Shown one piece after another: positions 35,396 to 47,210 of a DNA stretch of 64,000 nt; the stretch's first letter is position 1, and each line of letters begins with the position of its first letter. The notes beneath the pieces were generated by a model that ran no database searches, had not been told where the DNA came from, and was given only the letters and a program-made list of their open reading frames with translations. Location of the stretch: positions 8,556,001 to 8,620,000 of the forward strand of contig JBBMOL010000016.1 of the NCBI GenBank assembly GCA_037954665.1, given 5' to 3'. Position numbers and translations under genes: made by a program. The DNA is from Laguncularia racemosa. Taxonomy: Eukaryota; Streptophyta; Magnoliopsida; Myrtales; Combretaceae.

Positions 35396-37570
35396 CTTTT
35401 TTAGTAATATATTCTTTATATTTTCACCACCATTTTCTTTTTCTTTACTTCATACGATTTGATTGGGTTTGAAATGGTTCGATTTGGTTCATACTCTTTT
35501 TTAAACCTAAAAGAAATTGATTTGGTTGTATTCGTAATTTTTTTAAACCTAAAAAGATAGGTTGAACCTAATTTACGATCTAATTTGGTTTAGTTCGCAA
35601 TTCAATTGGTTTTTTAACTTAACCTTATCTTCGAGTAATGGTATCATCAATATGGAAATAAGATAAATTTAGAACTTAGTGGCATAGATATTCTATATCA
35701 TATTTAATAGCCTTTTATGGGTTACCATATTAAAATTAAGAATATTGTATAATTTTATATTGTTAAATCTTTTCAAGGTTAATTCTCAAACTTTCATGGT
35801 TTCATAATAATATCTAAATTATGATTCTGATTGTTTCTTGAAAGTTCTCAATTTGATGGTTAAAAAAAAAAAAAATCAATGAGCCAAATTTCTACCTAGT
35901 TAAATCTTTGTATTTCATGATAGCTTTTAACTTTATTTTTGGGATCTTGATTCATAGTTTCAAGCAAGGATGTAAGGTTTTAGAAGGTAGCATGTTTTGA
36001 GCAATTTATGGCTAGATGAGAATTCTATAGTGATAAATATATATTTACATCCTTTGAATCTACCTAGGTATTATCCCATCTCACCATTTGATAGGTTGCT
36101 CCTATTTCTAATGACCTAAAACTCATATATCACCTCTTTAATGACCTTAAAGGGAGGCAATAAAAAATGCCTTAAAGTTATCATATTGCATATGCATCCA
36201 CAATATGAAAACCTTTAGTAATTAACTAGGTTTAGAAGTTTATAATTAGGAAAATTACAAATGAGATGATGAATGTTGCATTAAATAATTTTAATAAGGG
36301 ATCACATTATAATGTTATTATAAATAGTAACAGATTATTTATTTAAATTACTTAAAAATTTGATTAACCATTTAGTATAATATTGATTCTTTATTTTAAC
36401 TATTTAAAAGTTTAATATTTTATTTAATCCTGATCTTAAACGTCCTTTTGTTTGTAATTTTCCTATTTATAATTGCCAAAATTTCTCGTGGAGGGTACCT
36501 CAACGTCAAATCCCATCGGCTGTCCATTTTATTTTTGCAAACTTTTATTACTTGGACGTAGGACACATGAAGGTTAGATACCATTAGTATGCCACTATTG
36601 AGGATGCCATTGACCCTTGGTAGTACAGGCATTCAATGTGGAATTTCCCATTGTTTATGGGGAAAACTGTCTTCTCGTTTATGGGTTGGCAATCATTTGG
36701 GAAACCAGAGATTTGTATTGATAAAAATGAGGAGGTGGTGTGAGGCCTTTGTGAAAGACGTCTGGTGAAAGAGCAGACCATAACCTAAATGTTGATTATG
36801 AAATTTGGAGTAACCTAAATGTTGATCCAATGAAAGGGCGTGCCATAAGTATTGTTGTGCATGGGGTCCTTGAACGTGTGTTTGTTTTTCTTCTTTTAAA
36901 TTGGCCTACTCTAACTAGAAATCAGATACAATCGAGAGTACTCTAGAGTAAGATGTATATTCTATTAGCTTTTTAATATATTGGATATTAAAAATTACCC
37001 ATGGAAATGTAGGATGGCATAGGATTCCGCCTTTCTATATATCAAAAAATTCAGCAGAAGATGTATCTAGTTCTACACTCAATCTCTTCTAGCTACTCTA
37101 GCCTATGTGGGCTTATTCAATGACAAATACTGTCTAGGCTTTACAAAGAAGACATGTACATGTTCAAATGTTATTTCCATAGACCAAAAAAAGGAACAAT
37201 GTCAGCTAATTTTTCACCTGAACTAAATGCATCTGAAAAATAAACTCAGATGTTTGTATGTCAAAGCACAAGGGCACATCACAGAGCAACATAAGAATGT
37301 GCAATAATACTCAGCGGCTCATAAATAGGATGCCCGTGGGTTGGTCTTTGCAGGTTACCTTTAATCCAATAAAAATTTTATAGTGTTTTTTATTGAATTA
37401 TGGGATTAATTTTTAAATCCGATGAAAAATCGGGTTGGGATTGGGTTCATCGTTAAAACCCGTCCATAGACCGGTAAGCAAAATTCAAAAGATAAGCTGA
37501 CATTGACAGGACTCAGGACAAGCGCAGGTAAGGGAAGTAGGCAATAGGCCAACTCATGTTCATAGTCACA
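35396..37570. other. AT-rich intergenic DNA
   Basis: 35440-35620 has repeated 'GATTTGGTT'/'TTTTTAAACCTAAA' units. 36480-36790 is less AT-rich and holds short open frames without recognised similarity. No gene is supported. Confidence 0.4.
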
Positions 37571-37920
37571 GCCACGTTTGATTTTTTTTTTTTTTTCTTT
37601 TGTCCATGCCGACGACAACAAGCCCCACTGTCCACTGTCTGCAGTCTACTTCTCTCGCTGAGCTTGTATTTTTTTTTTTCCTTCTGTCCATGCCGACGGC
37701 AATGAGCCCCACTGTCTACTCCGATACTCCCTCTCGCTGAGTAGCCTGAGCTTCTTTATTTATTTTTTCCTATTGTTCATACCAAGCAATTGGCGAGCCA
37801 TGAGCCCCACTGTCCACTGTTTGTCTGCTCCCTCTGGCAGTCCCGCTGAGCTTGTTTATTTTTTTTCCTATCCGTGCCAAGCAAACTATCGACTAGCGAG
37901 CCCCCAACTCGTCTGTCCTA
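37571..37920 (+). repeat. imperfect tandem repeat, about 95-bp unit, three to four copies
   Basis: Units start near 37571, 37669, 37762 and 37861. Each has a T run, then 'TGTCCATGCCGACG[A/G]CAA' (or a diverged form), 'GAGCCCCACTGTC[C/T]AC', 'TCTCGCTGA' and 'GAGCTTGT'. The last unit is partial. Units differ by 15-25% and by small indels. Not coding as far as I can tell. Confidence 0.7.
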
Positions 37921-38018
37921 CTTCCACAAGCACAACAGTGGACAAGATCTCTCTCTGTTCGACTCTCTCTTCCACAATTACTAAAAAGACTTGGTATAAG
38001 TAGAGAATTCATCTATAT

Positions 38019-39014
38019 CATAGTTCTCAAAATCATAAATTTACCCGTATGATTTTACAAGTTTACATTTTTATGATAGCTTTTCGAGTTAAATCACATA
38101 TAAAATTATTTTTGTATAAACTTATAGTAAAATCATAAATTTAGGTGTATAATTCTACGAGTTTACAATTCTATATAATTCTATATGGATTCAACACAAT
38201 TTTATATGATTATACTTGATTTAAGTTTAATAAGCTATTTTGAGTAAAATAACGTTGTATTTGCTTTTTTTTTTTAAACTTAAATTGGTTTCCTTACTAA
38301 CTTCACTATTGAAAACTTTTCATTTAGTTAGTTGAGGAATAAGTTATTTAATCTATCAAATGATAATTGGTTTAATATCATTTCAAGTGAAAGAGATAAG
38401 GAAAATATGAAAGTAATATTAATGAGGAAATTGGCGCAGTTATAAATTTAGAGTGTTATGGCATAGAAAAGTTGAAATTAAGATGTTTTATATATTGATG
38501 ACATTGATACTATTAAAAACTAAATACAAATGAATACTTTAAAAAACTTAAAATTAATATTGATATTATTTGTAGTAGTACAATAACAACATTAACAATA
38601 ACGATAATGATAAAGTTGATTATGATTATAGTTGAATGAGATTGTGATAGTTTTGATAATTTAGAACAGTTGATAATTAATGTTTTGTTTTTAATTTAAC
38701 TTTTTTTATCATAATGATTTATTTTGTAGCATATTTATATTGACATTAATATATATGTTTTAGTTTTATGTATTAGCATATTGATTTATAATTAACTATT
38801 TATACTATAACTTATACTATGACCAAAATTTATATTGAATTTCTTTATTTATAATAAGTATTTTAAGTTTTTATAACTTTCGTAAACCTATTTATAGTTT
38901 TTTACTACTAATTTACATAAGTTATAGAATTTACGTTTCTATGATTTGATTATACGTTCTGATTTTACGAACCCCCTAGCAATTCTAGGTAAAATCGCGA
39001 ATTTAACAACCTTG
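38019..39014. mobile_element. non-autonomous hAT-like DNA transposon
   Basis: The ends are imperfect inverted repeats: left CATAGTTCTCAAAATC, right (reversed) CAAGGTTGTTAAATTC. Flanking 8-mers are ATCTATAT (38011-38018) and ATCTACAC (39015-39022), a 6-of-8 target duplication. An 8-bp duplication and CA..G ends fit the hAT superfamily. The 996-bp interior is AT-rich with internal repeats of 'AAATCATAAATTTA' and no transposase. Confidence 0.55.
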
Positions 39015-39627
39015 ATCTACACCAACAATCTTAAATAAATAAATAAATAAATTGTAAACAGGATGAGTTCCAAGTAATACATACCTTTATTAATGTGGGT
39101 TTTGGGTGTCATTATAAAAACCTTAAAAGGCTTTTCTTGGGTTGTAGAAAACCCCATAGGGTAGCGGGCAAGTTTGAATTTTCCAAAACCTATTGCTTTG
39201 CCTAACGTTGCCATCAACTGCCCTTTTTCCTTAAGTGATTAGTAAAGCCATAAACTTCTTTACTCTTTCTAATCTGATTTTGTTTTTTCTATTTTGGTCA
39301 AATCTCTTATATATATATATATATATATATATATACGTATGTCCTAAAAGTTTTTAATATTTTTTAAAATATAAATTAATTAAATATATTATATCATGTA
39401 TGTGTTATTGCTAAGTCAATCAAATATACATGTCATCCATGTTAGCTTTTCAAAAGGTATAAGTGTTTTTTTTTTTAAAAAAAAAGAATTCATATAATTT
39501 TAAAAGTTTTTAGAGGAGGTCAGCATAATTTATTTTAAAATGAAAAGGTGTTTTATACATTTTAAGATATTTGTTTGTTCATAAAATGTTTAACCGGGCT
39601 TAGAAAGCCATAAATATTTAAACCAAA
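39015..39627. other. AT-rich flank with (TAAA)n and (AT)n tracts
   Basis: (AAAT)n lies at 39033-39053 and (AT)n at about 39309-39336. No gene seen. Confidence 0.5.
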
Positions 39628-40386
39628 TGTTATGGAGAAGCTAATAGACCAAGCTCATGAGATTTCAATTTATGAAGATCAAGGAGGCAAGGATGCAAGT
39701 TAAGAAATTTCAAGTCCAATTAGCATGACTCAAGGACCTATAGCAAGATCTTAAGCTAAGAAGATGCAACAAGCTTTTATTATTCATCTACAAAGCTTGG
39801 CGGGGATGTATAGTAAAGAACTTCAAGAATATCAAAGCTTTAGGACAAGTACAACTTAAGTCCAACACAACTTAGTGTAAGTCAAAGTGGAGATTCCAAA
39901 CTTTAAGAAGGCTAATAGCTTTGGAGGAGAAAATAGCCGGCCTTAAGAGCATGAAGGTCGTTGACATTAGCAATGTAGGTTGCCGGCCTTTAACCGGCAT
40001 TGAAGCCAACTTTCATTTATTGCTTTAAAACCTTAAGGTTTTATGTGTAAGGCCATATATATATACTCCTTTAGCCGCTTTTTGGAGAACAAGTTTTTGA
40101 TGTCTTGAGTTATAATCCCAAAAGCTATTGCTTATTCTTTGTGTTCTTGCATAGAATACATGTTTTAGGAACATTTAAGAGAGATTGATCGACTTTCTTA
40201 TAAAGTGTTCTGCGATTAAAGCAAGTCTCTTGTTCTAATTTCTTTAATCATCATCTAAGAAAAACCTAATTCTAATCTAACTTAGGGATTGAAACTAAAT
40301 TGACTACTAGGGTTTTCAAGTTACTACTATGAGGGTTCATAATAATCAAAGGGATTTTCAAGTGCATTCAAGGAGGTTCTGTATCA
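39628..40386 (+). repeat. 5' LTR of split gypsy
   Basis: 759 bp, TGTTATGGAGAAG...TTCTGTATCA, followed by TTTGTTATAAGAGC (40387-40400), a diverged initiator-Met primer site. It contains a degraded copy of the polyprotein tail and a TATA-like 'CCATATATATATAC' near 40052-40066. Confidence 0.85.
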
Positions 40387-40872
40387 TTTGTTATAAGAGC
40401 TTTAGCTCTAGATAAGGCTTTATCCTTCTTTGTTTTAGTTCTTGAGTTTTAATTCGTATTTCTCTTGTTCATAAAAATTTCATCTTGTTTGTGTCCTTTC
40501 GTTAAGTTAATCCATTGCTTCTAGTCTACAATTCTAATTTGTGTTTAAAGAGTAAAAAAAAAAATCATGACAAAAAAAAAAAAAGAGAGAAGAAGAAAAA
40601 TTCATCATCTTGCTTGTTGTGAACGTTCTGGGATCCATTCTTGAAACTCCATTCATATCATTCGGATTGATCTCTCTTAATTGATCTAAAAGCGTGATTC
40701 ACTTAAGAACATATAAGAATCGGCTTGAGTGGTGTGAGACAGAACCTGTAAGTGAAATTTTGTTTGAGTGAAATATAAGTGACCATCCCCATCTCGTGAG
40801 TGCAAACACCAAAGGAAGCACTTGTGAGGATTTTTCATTATTTTATTTCTAACATCTGTTTATTTTGTAACA

Positions 40873-42010
40873 ATGTCGAACAATAGTGAAAGTAACAATG
40901 TAGGTAATGTTGATAAAGCTACATATCGTGAGGCTCAAGAGTTGCATTTTAGACGAATGAGTGAAGCTCTAATGACTATTAATGAGAAGTTAGAGCACAT
41001 GGATTTAAGACTGAAGGAAGCTGAGAGAGGGACTTTAAGTCACAGTGAGGGAAATAGAAGGGGTAGGAACCACGCGTCTCCATTTGTTGACGTGGGGGAT
41101 GCGGATGATGGTTATGTTGAGGAGGTCGAGGTGTAGGTAGAGGTAGAGGAAGAGGAAGAGTAAAGGAAAATCCTTACTTTGGTAAGATACAGAGTAATGA
41201 TGATTATGTAGATAGGAGCCTGGGTAGCATTAAACTGAAAATTCCTCAATTTCATGGCAAAATTCGATCCAAAGGCTTATTTACGATAGGAAAAGAGAGT
41301 TGAGCTTATAATTGACCGTCATCAATGTAGTGAAGAGATAAAGGTGAAACTGGTAGTTACACAATTTTAGGATTATGCTATAGCCTAGTAGGATCAATTG
41401 GTGACTAGTAGGAGTAGGAACTTCGAGCACCCTATTGATAATTGGTATGATCTCAAGTCTGCCATGAGGAAGCAATTTGTTCTTCGGTATTATCATAAGG
41501 AATTGATGTAGAAGCTTCGAGTTCTTAAGTAAGGTAGTAGGAGTGAGAAATACTACTACAAGGAGTGTAGCAGACTATTATAAGGAGCTAGAGATGATCA
41601 TGACTAGGGTTGATATGCAAGAGAATGTGGAGGCCACTATGGCACATTTTTCGAATAGATTGAATAAGGAGATAGCAGATAAGGTGGAGCTATATCAATA
41701 CACAGAGTTAGAAGACATGATACATCTTGCCATCAAGATAAAGAAACAACTCCAAGGAAGAGGGCAAATAAGGTATGTTTCCAAACCTTATTCCAATACT
41801 AATTCTTAGAAGGGGTATGGAAAGAGTGATGTTAAGAGTGGAAGTAAGACTGTCTCTGATGTTATAAAGGGAAAGACAGGTGTGGTTTCCATTGAGAAGC
41901 CTAAAACTAAAGAGCAAAAGGGGAGGAATAGAGATATTAAATGGTGGAAGTGTTAGGGTGTTAGACACATTAGCAAGGATTATCCTAATAGGAGAACCAT
42001 GGTGATGAGG
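40873..42010 (+). pseudogene. gypsy gag, broken
   Basis: The ATG at 40873 opens 'MSNNSESNNVGNVDKATYRE', a coiled-coil-like N-terminus. An Arg/Gly-rich stretch follows after a one-base frame change near 41120. The capsid part is 41230-41800 ('SVADYYKELEMIMTRVDMQE') and the zinc knuckle is near 41945-41985, where Gln and the third Cys have become a stop and Tyr. At least eight in-frame stops, mostly TAG at Trp or Gln positions, are present. Confidence 0.8.
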
Positions 42011-42189
42011 AATGGTGAAGTAGTTACTGATGAGGAGGATAATAATGAGAGTGATGATGATGGATATGCCTAAGTGGGAGAGCTGTAGTAAAGGGAGCAT
42101 AAAGGAACCAGTTAGAGGAGATGTACTACTAGTTGCTTGGTGTGCTCTTAACATGCAATTGAAAGAAGATTGCCATGTAAAGTAACATG

Positions 42190-42560
42190 AGAATTTGTTC
42201 CATACTATATGCCATGTTCAGGTCAAGATGTGTAGTGTAATTGTTGATGGTGGGAGTTGTACTAATGTGGTAAGTACACTCTTGGTTAATAGGTTAGGGT
42301 TGTCTACTATACCATGCCCGAGACCTTATAAACTTTAATAGCTCAATGAATGTGGCGAGGTTAAGCTAAATAGACAAGCTCTTGTTTCTTTTGCCATTGA
42401 CAATTATAATGATGAAGTGCTTTATGATGTTGTCCCTATGCATGCTGGTGATATATTACTTGGTGGACCATGACAATTTAATAAGAAGACAAGGCATGAT
42501 GGGTACCTCAATAGGTATTCATTTACCAAGGATGGGCGAAAGACAACTTTGACACCACTT
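42190..42560 (+). pseudogene. gypsy aspartic protease, broken
   Basis: 'CSVIVDGGSCTNVVSTLLVN' holds the catalytic Asp, with Gly in place of the usual Ser or Thr at the next position. 'LYDVVPMHAGDILLGGP' is the conserved C-terminal part. A TAA-TAG pair near 42340 and a TGA near 42471 break the frame. Confidence 0.75.
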
Positions 42561-42810
42561 TGCTTAAAGGAAATATATGAAAAACAATGCAGAATGGAAA
42601 GGTTGAGAGTTGAGGCCAAAGAAATAGAAAAGGAGAGTAAAAAAGAGTGCTTTAGAGAGTGAAAAGAGAATGAGTGAGATAAAAAAGAGTGGAAAGAGTG
42701 AGAAAAGTGAGAAGAATGAGGGAAAAGAAAAAGGACAACAACATCGGCCTGGAGAGAAGAAAGTGAGGAATGTGAGCTTGATAGGTAGGTCAAGTGAGGT
42801 TAGGTAGACT

Positions 42811-43724
42811 TTGAATTCCAACAAGCCTAGATTTGTACTTTTGTACAAAGGGGCTTGTTTGACAACTAACGACCTTAACCTATTTTTGCTTAATGTGTTT
42901 TCTGATTTGTTATTGGAATTTGAAGACTTGTTCCTAGAGGAGATGCTTATTGGATTACCACCCATCAAAGGCATAGAACACCAGATAGAATTTATTCCTA
43001 GAGTTGCTATACCTAATAGGCTAGCATATTAAATGAATCCAAGTGAGGCAAAGGAGATCTAGAAACAAGTGGATGAGTTGCTAGCTAAGGGGTATGTAGG
43101 AAAGAGTCTTAGTCCTTGTTCAGTTCCTGTGATACTTGTGCCAAAGAAGGATGAGACTTGGAGAATGTGTGTAGACTGCAGAGCTATCAACAAAATCACT
43201 ATAAAGTATCATCATCCTATTTCTAATGGCATAGGAATTGGAGCTATTTTGATGTAGGATCACATGCCACTAATGTATTTCAATGAGAAGTTGAGTGGAG
43301 CAGCTTTGGAGTATCCTACATATGATAATGAGTTATATGCCTTGGTGCGAGCTTTGCAGACATGGCAGCATTATCTTTGGCCTAAGGAGTTTGTGGTGTG
43401 CACTAACCATGAGAGTTTGGAGCATTTGAAGGGTCAAGATAAGCTAAATAAGAGGCATGCCAAGTAGGTGGGATTCATTAAGACATTCCCATATGTAATC
43501 AAGTAGAAGCAGGGTAAAGAAAATGTGGTTGTTAATTAGTTGTCAAGAAGGTATGCTTTACTTAACTCACTTAGTACTTCATTGCTAAGCTTTAAGTTTG
43601 TGGAGTTATATCCACATGATGATGACTGTTGTGAAATTTATGCTACTTGTGCTACTGGGACTGGTTTAAATGATTTTTACGTATCTAATGGATTTCTAAT
43701 TAAGAAGAATAGATTGTGCATTCC
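42811..43724 (+). pseudogene. gypsy RT/RNase H with internal deletion
   Basis: The RT fingers ('[20 protein letters not shown]', '[18 protein letters not shown]') run to about 43230 and then join directly to the RNase H entry 'GIGIGAILM'. The whole palm including the YxDD box is missing, a deletion of several hundred base pairs. RNase H continues at 43264-43467 ('[20 protein letters not shown]', '[13 protein letters not shown]'). The frame then runs to 'NRLCIPK' (43711-43727), where the Harbinger-like transposon begins. Confidence 0.85.
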
Positions 43725-43879
43725 TAAGGTAGCATTTGGTTATTGGTACTGAACAGGACAAGGAGTACTGCACAGAACAAAACAAGAAGAATTGGACAAA
43801 AAAAAAATTGTACCACGTTTAGTTTGTTTAGTACTGGACAAGGATTTTTATGCTGTTTAGTGTTTGGAATTGCAAAGTA

Positions 43880-44737
43880 CTGAACTGAACATAGTAAATT
43901 TGATAATTATATCCTTTTTTAATGATATCATGGTTATTTATACGTATTTGATATTATTATTAGAAAATACAATTTGAAGAGATTATAAATTATAAAAAAT
44001 AATTCGTGTAAATCTATTGATTGAAAAAATTTAATAATTCATATTATAAATTACAATAATTTATGTTATATTTAATAAAATAACACGTTCTAAACATTTT
44101 ATTAGTAATATGAAAATAAAGTTCAACACTTTAAATAAGCTATTATTATGATTAACACATACAAAATATGGTCACATGATTGGCATTTAATTAGAACATG
44201 TACATCAAATGTGCTCTAACCATCACAAAATTAAAAAAAAAAAAGAAATAGTTTGATGTGCGTAGAAGCTAATGAAAGAAGGATGTAGATGCAATGCAGA
44301 TTTGATTTTGTAACAAATATATATATTGTAATTGAATTTTAATATAAATATAGAAGACATACATGTCTTTCTCTCGTTTAAAACTTATAAAACTTAGTTG
44401 AAATTTTAGATTAACATTAAGAATTTACAGTGTATTTATGCCTTTTTATGTTCTTTTTATGAACTGAATAGATTTTGGAATCTATTACTCGACTAGGGTA
44501 AGGGTTATATATTCTTGGTTTCATTAATGGCAAATTGCATTATGTTGCATGCCGTCCTTCTTCAAGAAGTGGAGTTTAGACTTTCCTTCTTTATTGTAAT
44601 GGTAAGGAAAATGTTGTAGGAGCTTTGGGATATACGTACGCTACTCATTTAGCTATTGGGTAACTTTCTATCGGTTTTGTATACTAAGCATAGCAGAGGT
44701 TTTATCTTTCTTCTAAGCAAACCAAGAAGTAGGGTTT
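43880..44737. other. left interior of the Harbinger-like unit, AT-rich
   Basis: 43900-44420 is very AT-rich with no coding signal. 44500-44737 is less AT-rich and holds a 67-codon open frame cut by the copia LTR. I do not recognise it, but it could be a second captured fragment. Confidence 0.4.
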
Positions 44738-45193
44738 TGAAAAAACAATCAACAATGGAATCAGAAGACTCTTTTTCTCTCCTCTGTCTTTTCCATAACT
44801 CATGTCTAAATATATATACATCAGGGGAATATCTTTCCATATCTTTTCCAAGCAACTAAATCTTACAAACTAGGAAAACAAAACCAAATCCTACAAACTA
44901 GGAAAACAAATCTTCTTCTACCAAAAAATAAAATACAAAATATACATGCCATATTTACAAAATAAATCACAGAACAAATATCTCAATATTTACGGCCGTG
45001 TAACACGGCCGTGTCTTTTAATCATGTATCAGGCTGTGTATGTTTCTGGGAGCTACCTGACACAACACACAGCCATGCCTTCTGGCCGTGCATCAGGCCA
45101 TGTATGTTTCTAGGAGCTACCCGACACAATACACGCCCGTGCCTTCTGGCCGTGTATCCAGCCGTGTATGTTTCTAAGCTTCCAGACACAATA
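44738..45193 (-). repeat. 3' LTR of the young copia element
   Basis: 456 bp. It contains three GGCCGTGTAT / CTACC[T/C]GACACAA modules, one more palindromic 'CACGGCCGTG' segment (44993-45020) than its partner. A TATA-like 'AAATATATATACATC' lies at 44808-44823. Confidence 0.88.
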
Positions 45194-45200
45194 CCCCCCT

Positions 45201-47210
45201 TCAAGTTGGAGCATGGAGATCACAAATGCCCAACTTGCATAAGAGCATATCATACTCGCGTTTCCCTAATGCTTTGGTAAAAATATCAGCAAGTTGTCTC
45301 GTTGTAGGAACAAAAGTAGGATAAATCATCCCATCAAGTAATGCATCTCGAATGAAGTGACAATCCACTTCGATGTGTTTGGTGCGCTCATGAAATACAG
45401 GATTTTGAGATATATGAAGAGCAGCCTGACTATCATAAAATAGCGTTGCTGGCTGCGGATGAATAGCACCAAGATCAGATAAAACACTCTTCAACCGCTT
45501 GACTTCACAAGTGGTCATGGCCATTGAACGGTATTCTGCTTCGGCAGATGATGAGACACAATATGCTGTTTCTTTGTCTTCCATGAGATGGGAGACAAAC
45601 CTAAAAACACCAACCATCCAGTAAGAGAACGACGAGTCAATGGACATCCTGCCCAATCTGCATCACACCAACCAGTCAAAGTGAGATTGCCCGTACTACG
45701 CAATAAAATACCCTGACCTGGTTTGGATTTGAGATACCGAACAATGCGTAATGCTGCATCCTAGTGATCTTTCTGTGGTTGCTGCATAAATTGAGACAAG
45801 ACATGTATACAATAAGACAATTCGGGCCTGGTAAAACATAAATAAATCAATCGGCCAATAAAACGTTGATAAGGCTCTGGATTATCCAACAAAGGGCTGG
45901 TTGACAACGCCAGTCGATGGTGTTGCTCCATCGGAACTCCCACAGGCTTTGCCCCTATCAAACCTGCTTCTGAAATAATATCCAGGGCATATTTGCGCTG
46001 ACATAAGAAGAACCCTTCAGGACTACGAGCCACTTCCACTCCAAGAAAATATTTAAGAACACCCAGATCTTTCATGGAAAAACAGGTGCTCAAGTAATCC
46101 TTAAACTTCTGAATTGTTGCACTATCATTCCTAGAAACAATCAAGTCATCAACATAAACCAAGATATTTAGTTGTACCTCGCCTTGTTGCAGAGTAAACA
46201 AAGAGTAGTCCGCATAGGATTGTGTGAAACCATAGATTTTCAAAGCAGCAGACAATTTTGCGAACCAATACCAAGGAGCTTATTTAAGCCCGTACAAGGA
46301 CTTCTGCAATTTGCACTCCTTATCTTGTCTTGCAACTCGAAAACCAAGGGGTAACTGCATATATACATCCTCCTATAGATCTGCATGGAGAAATGCATTG
46401 TGGACATCCATCTGGTGAACTTCCTAATTCTTAATTGCAGCAACGGCCAAGAAAACACGAACAGTAACCATCTTTGCGATAGGGGCAAATGTCTCTGTAT
46501 AGTCTACTCCTTCCTTTTGGTGATTTCCAAGTATAACCAAACGTGCTTTATAGCGTTCCACCGTACCATTAGATCGATATTTGACTTTGTATACCCATTT
46601 ATAGCCCAAGGCTTTCTTATTAGGTGGTAGATCAGTAATACGCCATGTTGCATTGTTTTCAAGGGCATCAATTTCTTGCTGCATCGCAATCCTCCATTTT
46701 TCATGTCGAACCACTTGAGAATAACTAGTAGGTTCCTGTTCACCATGTAAAGTTGCAAGAAAAGCTTTGTGCCGCATAGAAAATCTATCACAATTCACAT
46801 AGTGTGCAATGGGATAGGGGTTACCTAAGGCATGCTGTGTTGCGGGATCCGGTAGGGATGGACTCAATTTGCGAACCGTATGAGTAACAAAGTCTTGTAG
46901 CAGTACTGAAGTCTTACGATTCCGGTGGCCACGTCCTAACAAGTCTTCATCACTAGGGACATTGTTTTCCTTACTTCCATCTTCAGTTGTAGAAGAGAGA
47001 GATGTTAATACTGCTGTCCTATCACTTTGCTCAACTGGCACAGTTTCAACATTGGGAGAAATGGTTGCAGTTTCTTGATCATGGGGTCTAGAGGAGAGTT
47101 GTCTATAATCTCCCTTCTTTCGGTTAGACTCTCTTAGATACCAAAGGCATCATTAGTGAGGTCTACATCCCATGCAAACGTAGATTCTACTGGGTTTTGT
47201 GATGAAGACA
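45201..47210 (-). pseudogene. copia reverse transcriptase and RNase H, nearly open
   Basis: The RT opens around 46760 ('YSQVVRHEKWRIAMQQEIDA', 'NKKALGYKWVYKVKYRSNGT') and contains 'LNILVYVDDLIVSRND' near 46165-46120 (YVDD intact). RNase H follows with '[18 protein letters not shown]', '[20 protein letters not shown]' and the C-terminal '[20 protein letters not shown]', ending just before the purine tract. Three or four frame interruptions occur (near 45655-45700, 45765 and 46270-46430). All main catalytic motifs are legible, unlike in the older copia copies. Confidence 0.88.

Noticed and set aside
42422..42974. Minus-strand Ser/Phe-rich frames of 123-136 codons
   Set aside because: They are the complement of an A/G-rich gypsy segment between protease and RT; composition artefact.
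45011..45280. 89-codon Cys/His/Pro-rich frame in the copia LTR
   Set aside because: It is produced by the repeated palindromic modules of the LTR and is not preserved in the partner LTR.
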